Assembly (NCBI GenBank): GCA_910589155.1
Contig: CAJURY010000003.1
Span: 62,001-126,000, forward strand
Reading direction: 5' to 3'
DNA: 64,000 bases
Source: an uncultured Oscillospiraceae bacterium
GTDB taxonomy: Bacteria; Bacillota; Clostridia; Oscillospirales; Oscillospiraceae
The notes beneath the pieces are model-generated. The model had not been told where the DNA came from, made no database searches, and was given only the letters and a program-made list of their open reading frames with translations. Below are positions 9,032 to 15,651 of the stretch, piece by piece. The position numbers and the translations under genes were made by a program. Positions within the stretch are counted from its first letter, which is position 1. Each line of letters starts with the position of its first letter.

Positions 9032-9427
9032 ATGAAATATAAAATTACCCTGAAGGGCCGCACCTATGAGGTAGAGGTGGAGGCCGGACAGGCTATGCTT
9101 TTGGACGAATACGAAGCTTATGCCCCCGCCCCTGCCGCCGCGCCCGCTGCTGCGGCTGCCCCCGCTGCCGCGCCCTCCCCTGCCGCTGCGGCCGCTCCCG
9201 CCATCACCGGCGCCGGCGAGCCTGTGACCGCGCCCATGCCCGGCAACATCCTCAAGGTCAATGTCAATACCGGCGACAAGGTCAAGGCCGGCACCGTACT
9301 GGTGATTCTGGAAGCCATGAAAATGGAAAACGAAATTATGGCGCCCAAGGACGGCACTGTGACCCAGGTTGTCGTTTCCAAGGGTTCTGTGGTAGAGACC
9401 GGCGCTCCTCTGGTTGTCCTCGGTTAA
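9032..9427 (+). CDS. biotin carboxyl carrier subunit
   Basis: Carries the carboxyl group between alpha and beta subunits. The 131-residue protein has an N-terminal beta segment, an Ala/Pro-rich swinging linker (about residues 31-58) and a biotinyl domain with EAMKMEN, in which Lys97 is the biotinylation site. It starts two bases after oadG and is followed 12 bases later by the beta subunit, so the four genes form one translation-coupled operon. It corresponds to the separate GcdC/MmdC-type carrier rather than the fused domain of enterobacterial OadA. Confidence 0.93.
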   Translation: MKYKITLKGRTYEVEVEAGQAMLLDEYEAYAPAPAAAPAAAAAPAAAPSPAAAAAPAITGAGEPVTAPMPGNILKVNVNTGDKVKAGTVLVILEAMKMENEIMAPKDGTVTQVVVSKGSVVETGAPLVVLG

Positions 9428-9439
9428 GGAGGGCTTTCC

Positions 9440-10627
9440 ATGAATGTTGGTGAAATCTTACTGAAGCTTTGGAATGACTCCGGCTTTGCAGGCTTCGGCG
9501 TTTCCGGCGGCTGGCAGAGCCTTGTGATGATTATCATCGCCTGCGGCCTTCTGTATCTTGGCATTGTTAAGAAGTTTGAGCCGCTGCTGCTGGTGGGCAT
9601 TGCCTTTGGCTGCCTGCTCAGCAACCTGCCCGGCGGTGGTCTTTATCACCCTGAACTGTGGACTGCCTTTATGAACGGCGAACTGGGCTTCGGCACTATT
9701 TTGCACGATGGCGGTCTGCTGGATATTTTCTACATTGGCGTTAAATCCAGTATTTATCCCTGTTTGATTTTCATGGGCGTTGGCGCGATGACGGACTTTG
9801 GTCCCCTGCTGTCCAACCCCAAGAGCCTGCTTTTGGGCGCTGCCGCTCAGATGGGCGTATTCGCCGCCTTCTTTGGCGCGATTCTGCTGGGCTTCACCGG
9901 CCCCCAGGCTGCTTCCATCGGCATCATTGGTGGTGCGGACGGCCCCACGGCTATCTTCCTCACCTCTCGTCTTGCCCCTGAACTGCTGGGACCCATCGCC
10001 ATTGCGGCGTATTCCTACATGGCCCTGATTCCCCTGATCCAGCCGCCCTTTATGCGGATGCTCACCACCAAGGAAGAGCGCAAGATCGTCATGACCCAGA
10101 CCCGCACCGTCTCCAAGACGGAAAAGATTGTGTTCCCCATTGTGGTCACCATCTTTGTCGCGCTGCTGCTGCCCTCCACCGCGCCTCTCATCGGCTGCTT
10201 GATGCTGGGCAACCTCATGCGGGAAACCGGCGTGACCGACCGCCTGTCCGACACCATGCAAAACGCCCTCATGAACATCGTCACCATCCTGCTGTCCACC
10301 TCCGTGGGCGCTACCATGGTTGGTTCTACGTTCCTGACTGTGGAAACCATTAAGATCGTGGTTTTGGGTGTTTGCGCGTTTATCCTGTCCACCATCGGCG
10401 GTATGATTGGCGGTAAGATCATGTGCTGGGCAACCAGAGGCAAGGTCAATCCCCTCATTGGCTCCGCCGGCGTGTCCGCCGTTCCCATGGCGGCTCGGGT
10501 ATCCAATAAGGAAGGCCAGAAGTGGAATCCTTCCAACTTCCTGCTGATGCACGCCATGGGTCCCAATGTGGCGGGCGTTATCGGCTCCGCCATCGCCGCC
10601 GGCTTCCTGCTGGCAGTGTTCGGCTAA
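9440..10627 (+). CDS. oadB: Na+-translocating decarboxylase beta subunit
   Basis: Integral membrane subunit that decarboxylates carboxybiotin and uses the energy to export sodium ions. The 395 residues are mostly hydrophobic, with roughly ten membrane segments. The family core GIIGGADGPTAIFLTSRLAP contains the conserved Asp needed for Na+ transport, and ANPLIGSAG-type loops occur near the C-terminus (KVNPLIGSAGVSA). The same subunit serves oxaloacetate, glutaconyl-CoA and methylmalonyl-CoA decarboxylases; the OadA-type alpha subunit and adjacent pckA point to oxaloacetate. It is the last gene of the operon. Confidence 0.96.
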   Translation: MNVGEILLKLWNDSGFAGFGVSGGWQSLVMIIIACGLLYLGIVKKFEPLLLVGIAFGCLLSNLPGGGLYHPELWTAFMNGELGFGTILHDGGLLDIFYIGVKSSIYPCLIFMGVGAMTDFGPLLSNPKSLLLGAAAQMGVFAAFFGAILLGFTGPQAASIGIIGGADGPTAIFLTSRLAPELLGPIAIAAYSYMALIPLIQPPFMRMLTTKEERKIVMTQTRTVSKTEKIVFPIVVTIFVALLLPSTAPLIGCLMLGNLMRETGVTDRLSDTMQNALMNIVTILLSTSVGATMVGSTFLTVETIKIVVLGVCAFILSTIGGMIGGKIMCWATRGKVNPLIGSAGVSAVPMAARVSNKEGQKWNPSNFLLMHAMGPNVAGVIGSAIAAGFLLAVFG

Positions 10628-10660
10628 AGATTGTATCCTCTTTACATTTCCCCTTTCTGT

Positions 10661-10688
10661 CGCCGCCTCCGGTTCGCCGGGGGCGGCG
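10661..10688 (+). terminator. hairpin ending the decarboxylase operon
   Basis: A 12-base-pair stem (CGCCGCCTCCGG with its complement, one G-T pair) closed by a TTCG tetraloop, 33 bases after the oadB stop. The following T-run is weak (GCTTTCT), but the stem is very stable. Confidence 0.6.
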
Positions 10689-10787
10689 ATCGCTTTCTAA
10701 AAGGATTTGACCCGCTCCCTGCGGCAGGGAATGCAGTCGATTCTGTACATAATTCTTCTTTCAACCTACGTTTGCACAATCAGAGAC

Positions 10788-10823
10788 AAATAAAACGCCC
10801 AAAAGCTTCTAAGCTTTTGGGCG
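10788..10823 (-). terminator. terminator of pyk
   Basis: Stem CGCCCAAAAGC with GCTTTTGGGCG over a 6-base loop, followed on the minus strand by TTTTATTTG. It lies just after the pyk stop. Confidence 0.8.
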
Positions 10824-10829
10824 CTGCTG

Positions 10830-12242
10830 TTAAATGATTTCAACTTTAATGGTATCCGTGTTGCCGGAACAGCCGTTGATCTGGCCACCGGTTAGCACCA
10901 CCTTATCGCCGGGATCCAGGTCGAAGCAACGCTTGGCGCTGCTTACCGCATGATAGAACATCACGTCTACAGAATGGAACTCCTCGCTGAGCACCGGCGT
11001 GACCCCCCAAGACAGCGCCAGCTTCCGCCAGACCTTTTCCTTTGTGGTCATGCCCACAATATCCGTGGGGCAGCGGAACCGGCTGACCATGGTAGCGGTT
11101 TTGCCAGACACGGAACAAACCACAATGCACTTGGCCTGCACGTCGATGGCCATAGCGCAGGCGGTGTGGGACATGGCGTCCAGCACGCTGCTGATGGTGA
11201 ATTCCGTATTGTGGAACCGTCGGTGATAGCTGATGTGCTTTTCCGTATATTCCGCGATTTCCGCCATATTTTTTACGGCGGCCACGGGATATTTGCCGGC
11301 GGCGGATTCCCCGGAAAGCATAACGGCAGAGGAACCGTCGTAAACCGCGTTGGCCACGTCGGAGATTTCGGCTCTGGTGGGTCTGGGATTGTAAATCATG
11401 GATTCCAGCATTTCCGTGGCGGTAATCACCTGCTTGCCCAGAAGCCGGCATTTGTTAATCAGGAACTTTTGGATGGAAGGCACCTCTACAAAGGGAATTT
11501 CCACCCCCAAATCGCCTCTGGCAATCATCACGCCGTCGCAGATTTCGCAGATTTCCTCAATGTGATCAACCCCCGCGCGGTTTTCGATTTTGGCGATAAT
11601 ATCGATATCCTGCCCGCCGTTTTCCACCAAAAAGCTGCGCAAGGCTTTCACGTCCGCGCCGGTGGAAACAAAGGAAGCCGCCACAAAATCCACATCGTTT
11701 TGAATGCCCAGCAAAAGATCCGCCTTGTCCTGCTCACTAAGATAGGCTCCCCGCATCACCTTATTGGGGAAATTCATGCTCTTGCGGTCGGACAAAACGC
11801 CCCCGGTCACAACCTTGCACTGGGCATTGGGGCCTTCCAGCTTTTCCACCTGGCAGACCACCAGACCGTTGTTCACCAAAATACGGTCTCCAATGGAAAG
11901 GTCGGCTACAAGCCCCGGATAGTTAACGGAAACCCTGGTTTCGTCTCCTTCCACATCCTCCGTGGTAAAGGTAAACGCCGCCCCTTCCTGTAAGGTGATT
12001 TTTCCATCTTTAAAAGTACGGATGCGGTATTCCGGGCCTTTGGTGTCCAGCATAATGGCAATAGGAAGCTGGAGCTTTTCCCGCACGCGCTTGATTAAGT
12101 CAATTTTTTTCTGCTGTTCTTCATGAGTACCGTGGGAAAAATTCAGACGCGCCACGTTCATGCCCGCCAGACACATTTGGGTCAGGGTTTCTTCATTCTG
12201 GCTGGCGGGGCCAATGGTGCAGATAATTTTTGTTTTTCTCAT
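10830..12242 (-). CDS. pyk: pyruvate kinase
   Basis: Converts PEP and ADP to pyruvate and ATP. From the ATG at 12242 (RKTKIICTIGPAS) it is 470 residues, the size of enzymes that lack the extra C-terminal PEP-utilising domain. Characteristic blocks are MLDTKGPEYR, the active-site IARGDLGVEIP, TATEMLESM and AVMLSGESAAGKYP, followed by the C-terminal allosteric domain. AGGAG lies eleven bases before the start; the longer in-frame ORF to 12305 covers the promoter. It faces the pckA-oad operon, placing three PEP/oxaloacetate/pyruvate functions together. Confidence 0.97.
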   Translation of the reverse strand: MRKTKIICTIGPASQNEETLTQMCLAGMNVARLNFSHGTHEEQQKKIDLIKRVREKLQLPIAIMLDTKGPEYRIRTFKDGKITLQEGAAFTFTTEDVEGDETRVSVNYPGLVADLSIGDRILVNNGLVVCQVEKLEGPNAQCKVVTGGVLSDRKSMNFPNKVMRGAYLSEQDKADLLLGIQNDVDFVAASFVSTGADVKALRSFLVENGGQDIDIIAKIENRAGVDHIEEICEICDGVMIARGDLGVEIPFVEVPSIQKFLINKCRLLGKQVITATEMLESMIYNPRPTRAEISDVANAVYDGSSAVMLSGESAAGKYPVAAVKNMAEIAEYTEKHISYHRRFHNTEFTISSVLDAMSHTACAMAIDVQAKCIVVCSVSGKTATMVSRFRCPTDIVGMTTKEKVWRKLALSWGVTPVLSEEFHSVDVMFYHAVSSAKRCFDLDPGDKVVLTGGQINGCSGNTDTIKVEII

Positions 12243-12276
12243 ACGCTTATTCACTCCTGATTGGTTTTCGCCCATT

Positions 12277-12305
12277 ATCATACGAAACTGGAGGCCATCT
12301 GTCAA
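12277..12305 (-). promoter_or_regulatory. promoter of pyk
   Basis: TTGACA and TATGAT with a 17-base spacer on the minus strand, about 30 bases before the chosen ATG. It lies between pyk and the upstream small membrane protein gene. Confidence 0.75.
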
Positions 12306-12312
12306 CTAAAAA

Positions 12313-12852
12313 TTATCGTGCCCAGGGGTGCGCAAGCTTGGGCTTTTCCTTGGAAGGACCAACCAGATTACGCTTGATAATATGCCGTGTGGAAAGCGCC
12401 TTGGCAATCTGCTCGTGTCCCATGCCGGTAAACCGTTCCACTTCTCCGTTTTTGCAGAAAACCACGGTTTCCTTCATCCAGCAGTCGTACTTTTTGCACC
12501 ACCACTTGTAAGGACCATAGCTGGCGGCGTCCTCCAACAAAACTGTGCGGCGCTTGAGGAGCATGCCGGTGCGCTCAATGCCGGTTTCCGTCAATTGATC
12601 CTGCTTCAGAAAATACAAAAAGCCCGCAACCAGGGCAAAATTGCCCACGGTAAAGAAGATGTTCCAGAAGCCTTTCAGGAAAATAGCGGCTACAAACAGC
12701 ACAAGACCGCCGCCCCAGGCGGTGAGCAGTTCAGGATATGTACCGTAGACCATGCAGCCGGGCTTTTTCCGGTGCGCCAGATAGGAAACGGTGCAGAAAA
12801 TGTAGCATACGAGGGTCAGGCAGCGCAAGGCAAGTGTGATGGTTTCGAGCAT
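12313..12852 (-). CDS. small membrane protein of unknown function
   Basis: I do not recognise the family. The 179-residue protein has a hydrophobic N-terminal segment (LETITLALRCLTLVCYIFC), then two or so membrane segments near residues 45-85, and a hydrophilic C-terminal half that is rich in Lys, Cys and Trp (KWWCKKYDCW) and ends in a basic tail. AAAGGAG lies nine bases before the ATG and a promoter precedes it, so it is probably a real gene. It is upstream of pyk on the same strand, but pyk has its own promoter. Confidence 0.75.
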   Translation of the reverse strand: MLETITLALRCLTLVCYIFCTVSYLAHRKKPGCMVYGTYPELLTAWGGGLVLFVAAIFLKGFWNIFFTVGNFALVAGFLYFLKQDQLTETGIERTGMLLKRRTVLLEDAASYGPYKWWCKKYDCWMKETVVFCKNGEVERFTGMGHEQIAKALSTRHIIKRNLVGPSKEKPKLAHPWAR

Positions 12853-12883
12853 AGTAAGTCTCCTTTAAATTTAGAATACTCCT

Positions 12884-12912
12884 ATTTTATTTGATTTTTC
12901 CCCTTGCGTCAA
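12884..12912 (-). promoter_or_regulatory. promoter of the small membrane protein gene
   Basis: TTGACG and TAAAAT with a 17-base spacer on the minus strand, about 30 bases before the ATG at 12852. Confidence 0.7.
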
Positions 12913-12976
12913 CACTTTTTCACAAGCGCTTTTCCGTATGTGCGCAAAAGGACGTTTCAGGCGCGGTAAAACCTGC

Positions 12977-13005
12977 TTGACAAAGGAGAAAATGAACATT
13001 ATAAT
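12977..13005 (+). promoter_or_regulatory. consensus promoter of the antisense RNA
   Basis: A perfect TTGACA-17-TATAAT on the plus strand. No open reading frame follows it before the terminator ending near 13107. It therefore most likely drives a short untranslated RNA complementary to the 3' part of the toxin transcript. Confidence 0.85.
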
Positions 13006-13011
13006 GAATAT

Positions 13012-13107
13012 AGAAAAAGGGCGCTGCCGATAGACGGTTTAGCCCCCTAAGTTAGTTACAAGAAGTAACCGCCGAACTGTGGGGACAGGGGCGGTTACTT
13101 CTTTTTT
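13012..13107 (+). ncRNA. predicted antisense RNA (type I antitoxin)
   Basis: The consensus promoter at 12977-13005 predicts a start near 13012. The transcript runs into a 14-base-pair hairpin (13060-13073 with 13090-13103) followed by six T, giving an RNA of about 95 bases. Its 3' end overlaps the last codons and stop codon of the small toxin gene on the other strand. This convergent overlap is the arrangement of type I antitoxins such as those of the Fst and TxpA families. Boundaries are inferred from promoter and terminator positions. Confidence 0.7.
13060..13107 (+). terminator. terminator shared by antisense RNA and toxin 3' end
   Basis: Stem AAGAAGTAACCGCC with GGCGGTTACTTCTT, 16-base loop, then TTTTTT on the plus strand. 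The toxin's TAA stop lies inside the right arm. On the minus strand the hairpin also forms but the following T-run is poor. Confidence 0.85.
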
Positions 13108-13187
13108 ACGATCTGAAAAATCAGACTGGCAAAGGAAATGAGCACAAGAATCAGCTGAAAAAGCTCTCCATATGTAACTGCATTCAC
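13095..13187 (-). CDS. 30-residue hydrophobic holin-like toxin (type I TA)
   Basis: A GTG-started, 30-residue peptide with short N-terminus NAVTYGELF, one membrane segment (LILVLISFASLIF) and a C-terminal KKK. This matches the pattern of the putative holin-like toxins (Hol_Tox type) of Firmicutes. A very G-rich ribosome site (GGAGGGGGGTGG) precedes the start. The 5' leader is about 140 bases and holds three hairpins: one at the 5' end (13312-13327), one at 13264-13290 and one at 13213-13238. The CCCCC arm of the last could also pair with the ribosome site, which would keep translation low until refolding. Too short for standard gene calling. Confidence 0.8.
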   Translation of the reverse strand: MNAVTYGELFQLILVLISFASLIFQIVKKK

Positions 13188-13333
13188 ATTTACCACCCCC
13201 CTCCATAAAGGACAGGGGGCAAGAAGCGTCACCCCCTGCAAAGGGAGCCTAACCGCCTACCGTGGCGCGACCGCCAACGGCAATCGCGCCTTTTCCTATA
13301 TGACAGCGCCCGGTTCTTGAAAGAACCAATTTT

Positions 13334-13362
13334 ATTTTAACAGATAGGCGATAGCTTGTCAA
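13334..13362 (-). promoter_or_regulatory. promoter of the toxin mRNA
   Basis: TTGACA and TAAAAT with a 17-base spacer and an extended -10 TG on the minus strand. The start of transcription falls near 13327, exactly at the base of a 6-base-pair hairpin. Confidence 0.8.
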
Positions 13363-13410
13363 ATCCTATCGCATTTTGCGGAAATATCACACAAAAGTAC
13401 GGCTTTCCCA

Positions 13411-13439
13411 TTGACGAAAAGGGCGAAACCTGTTAAAAT
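13411..13439 (+). promoter_or_regulatory. promoter of the M29 aminopeptidase gene
   Basis: TTGACG and TAAAAT with a 17-base spacer and extended -10 TG, divergent from the toxin promoter and about 65 bases before the gene start. Confidence 0.7.
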
Positions 13440-13509
13440 GAACCATATATTTGCCAAAACGCCCCCATGGGCAGCAGATGTTGCACTTCGAGAAAGGAAG
13501 TTTAAAAAA

Positions 13510-14733
13510 ATGAAGAAAACTGTTTTGCGGGAATATGCGAAGCTGATTGTCCGCGCCGGCGTGAACGTCCAGAAAGGACAAGACGTGCTGATTTACGCCG
13601 ATTTGGATCAGCCGGAATTTGTGCAGATGGTAGTGGAGGAAGCCTATAAGGCCAAGGCGCGGAAGGTGACTGTGGAATGGAATTACCAGCCCTTGCAGAA
13701 AATTCACGTGCGCTATCGCAGCCTCAAGACCCTAAGCGCCGTGGAAGCCTGGGAGGAAGAACGCCAGAAGCATTATGTAAACACCCTCCCTTGCCGTATT
13801 CACCTGATTTCCGAAGATCCCGACGGCCTGCGGGGGATCAATCTGGAAAAGCTCTCCAAGGGCAATCAGGCGGTGCGCAGAATTATGAAGCCCTACCGCG
13901 ACCAGCGGGAAAACAAGGAGCAGTGGTGCATTGCCGCCGTCCCCGGCGCAGCCTGGGCAAAGAAAGTATTCCCAGAGCTTTCCCGTCATCAGGCCATGGA
14001 AAAGCTGTGGGAGGCGATTCTTTCCACGTCCAGAGTAAATGACGACCCCGTGGCGGCGTGGGAGGCGCACAACGCCGGCTTGAAGGCTCGGTGCGATTAC
14101 CTCAACAGTCTGGACATTGAAAGCCTGCACTATACCGCCGATAACGGCACAGATCTTACCGTGGGCATGATGCCCCAAGCGCAGTTCTGCGGCGGTGGAG
14201 AAACCAGCTTGCAGGATATTTTCTTCAATCCCAATATTCCCACAGAGGAATGCTTTATTTCCCCCAAGCGCGGGGAGGCGGAAGGCGTCGTTTACGCCAC
14301 AAAGCCCCTTTCCTATCAGGGGCAGCTCATTGAAAACTTCTCTATCCGCTTTGCTGGCGGCAAGGCGGTGGAAGTCCACGCGGAAAAGAACGAGGAATTG
14401 CTGAAAACCATGATTGCCATGGATGAAGGCGCGGCGTATTTGGGCGAATGCGCCCTGGTGCCCCAAAGCTCTCCGATTGCCCAGTGCGGCTACCTGTTTT
14501 ATAACACCTTGTTTGACGAAAACGCCGCTTGCCATTTGGCGTTGGGGATGGGCTTTGCCGATACCATCCGGGATTATAAAAATAAGACGCTGGAGGAGTG
14601 CCGGAGCTACGGCGTGAACGATTCCATGATCCACGAGGATTTCATGATCGGCTGCGACAGCATGGCAATTGACGCAAAAACCAGAGATGGTAAGATCGTT
14701 CCCATCTTCCGGGGCGGCGAGTGGGCGTTTTAA
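13510..14733 (+). CDS. M29-family aminopeptidase
   Basis: Metal-dependent exopeptidase that removes N-terminal residues from peptides, cytoplasmic (AmpS/PepS/aminopeptidase T family). The 407-residue chain begins with the RAGVNVQKGQDVLIYAD block of the N-terminal domain. The C-terminal catalytic half shows the metal ligands: Glu in NIPTEE, Glu in LGECALV, His in AACHLALG, and His and Asp in MIHEDFMIGCDSM. The protein ends with the family-typical GGEWAF. The ATG at 13510 follows AGGAAG by about nine bases; the in-frame ORF upstream covers the promoter. It is monocistronic and followed by a strong terminator. Confidence 0.93.
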   Translation: MKKTVLREYAKLIVRAGVNVQKGQDVLIYADLDQPEFVQMVVEEAYKAKARKVTVEWNYQPLQKIHVRYRSLKTLSAVEAWEEERQKHYVNTLPCRIHLISEDPDGLRGINLEKLSKGNQAVRRIMKPYRDQRENKEQWCIAAVPGAAWAKKVFPELSRHQAMEKLWEAILSTSRVNDDPVAAWEAHNAGLKARCDYLNSLDIESLHYTADNGTDLTVGMMPQAQFCGGGETSLQDIFFNPNIPTEECFISPKRGEAEGVVYATKPLSYQGQLIENFSIRFAGGKAVEVHAEKNEELLKTMIAMDEGAAYLGECALVPQSSPIAQCGYLFYNTLFDENAACHLALGMGFADTIRDYKNKTLEECRSYGVNDSMIHEDFMIGCDSMAIDAKTRDGKIVPIFRGGEWAF

Positions 14734-14741
14734 GCGCAAGT

Positions 14742-14780
14742 AAAAAGCCGGGACAGGTTTCTCACCTGCCCCGGCTTTTT
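14742..14780 (+). terminator. bidirectional terminator after the aminopeptidase
   Basis: AAAAAGCCGGGACAGGT pairs with ACCTGCCCCGGCTTTTT around a short loop, with T-runs on both strands. It also ends the converging broken gene at 14779-14990. Confidence 0.85.
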
Positions 14781-14990
14781 AGTCTTCCTCGCTGTCGTTC
14801 TCTTCTTCACTGTCATCATCTTCATATTCTATATTTACCAGAGATGGATCTGTTTGTCTCAGCTTGTTAGAAAGATAGCCTCGTACTTCTTGTATTTTGC
14901 TTGTGCGGTAAAATGAGTTTTAGAATGCCCGCGGCATAGATTTGCTGGATCAAGATTACCGTCGTAAATTTTCTTGATCATAGATTTCAT
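14779..14990 (-). pseudogene. frameshifted small protein (DUF6809-like)
   Basis: An ATG at 14990 with a good ribosome site (AGGAGA) opens a frame of 43 residues (KSMIKKIYDGNLDPANLCRG...) that stops at 14859. A second frame then continues with coding-like sequence (GYLSNKLRQTDPSLVN) to a very acidic tail ending at 14779. Joining the two frames near 14868 gives a protein of about 70 residues resembling DUF6809-type small proteins, so a one-base indel is likely. It has its own promoter with operator sites on both sides, so the first 43 residues may still be made. Family assignment is tentative. Confidence 0.5.
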
Positions 14991-15020
14991 GAAAAATCTT
15001 CTCCTATGTAAAATTAAGAT

Positions 15021-15037
15021 ACCCACATTCGGGTAAT
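15021..15037. promoter_or_regulatory. operator copy 1 (ACCC-N6-GGGTAAT)
   Basis: ACCCACATTCGGGTAAT, just downstream of the minus-strand -10 box. It matches the copies at 15070 and 15115 and is probably bound by the adjacent XRE regulator. Confidence 0.55.
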
Positions 15038-15040
15038 TTA

Positions 15041-15070
15041 ATTTTACAACAAATATTGTTGCTTTGTCAA
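15041..15070 (-). promoter_or_regulatory. promoter of the broken DUF6809-like gene
   Basis: TTGACA and TAAAAT with an 18-base spacer on the minus strand. It is bracketed by operator copies 1 and 2, as expected for a repressed promoter. Confidence 0.6.
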
Positions 15071-15086
15071 CCCGTATTCGGGTAAT
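15070..15086. promoter_or_regulatory. operator copy 2 (palindromic)
   Basis: ACCCGTATTCGGGTAAT, with ACCCG and CGGGT as perfect inverted arms. It abuts the -35 box of the minus-strand promoter. Confidence 0.6.
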
Positions 15087-15114
15087 TTCAGATAAAATTG
15101 CTATTATGATAATT

Positions 15115-15130
15115 GTTACCGAATACGAGT
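15115..15130. promoter_or_regulatory. operator copy 3, opposite orientation
   Basis: GTTACCGAATACGAGT, the inverse of the other two copies with some mismatches, 24 bases before the XRE gene. This suggests autoregulation. Confidence 0.5.
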
Positions 15131-15153
15131 AGAATGATGGTAAAGGTAACAAG

Positions 15154-15396
15154 ATGGAGTATTCAGATATTTATGTAAAAAGAATCCGCTCCCTCTGCGA
15201 CGCACGGGGAATCAGTATCAACAAGCTTGCAGGGATGAGCGATGTAAAACAATCAACGCTTGATAATATTATGCGGGGAATTACGAAAAATCCGGGCGTA
15301 AAGACCATACACAAAATTGCGTTGGCGTTCAGTATGACCCTTGCGGAATTTCTTGACTTTGAAGAACTGAACGCCTACTCTTTCGATGGCGACTAA
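15154..15396 (+). CDS. XRE-family transcriptional regulator
   Basis: An 80-residue single-domain DNA-binding protein. Residues 5-65 form a Cro/CI helix-turn-helix (IRSLCDARGISINKLAGMSDVKQSTL... with the recognition helix around VKQSTLDNIMRG), followed by the usual TIHKIALAFSMTLAEFLDFE. It is divergent from the broken small gene. Three copies of a TTACCCGAATACGGGT-like site lie between the two starts, making it the probable repressor of both. It is followed by a strong terminator. The ribosome site (AAAGGT) is modest. Confidence 0.9.
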   Translation: MEYSDIYVKRIRSLCDARGISINKLAGMSDVKQSTLDNIMRGITKNPGVKTIHKIALAFSMTLAEFLDFEELNAYSFDGD

Positions 15397-15421
15397 TTAC
15401 ATGGGGACAGGATAATAAATT

Positions 15422-15458
15422 GCAGGGCGGAGTGATCACTCCGCCCTGCTGTTTTTTT
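15422..15458 (+). terminator. terminator after the XRE gene
   Basis: A 14-base-pair perfect hairpin (GCAGGGCGGAGTGA and its complement) followed by TGTTTTTTT. Confidence 0.9.
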
Positions 15459-15498
15459 AGTTCTTGTGATTGTTGAGATATGCATCCCTGCAAAGCAA

Positions 15499-15550
15499 GG
15501 GCGGGCACATAGATCCGCTCCTACGGCAGCATTGGGATTGCGCGGCAAAA
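15499..15550. repeat. dispersed intergenic element, copy 2
   Basis: GGGCGGGCACATAGATCCGC followed by TCCTACGGCAGCATTGGGATTGCGC. The second half closely matches 59560-59592, and the first half resembles the palindrome at 1144. Confidence 0.45.
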
Positions 15551-15651
15551 ATGGGGGGCGGTATTCTGAGGCAGCCCTAGTCGAGTGTTTCCCCAGAGGA
15601 TGGCAAGTCTGCATAAGCGTACGAAACGCATTGCCGGCGGGCGCCGCCCGC

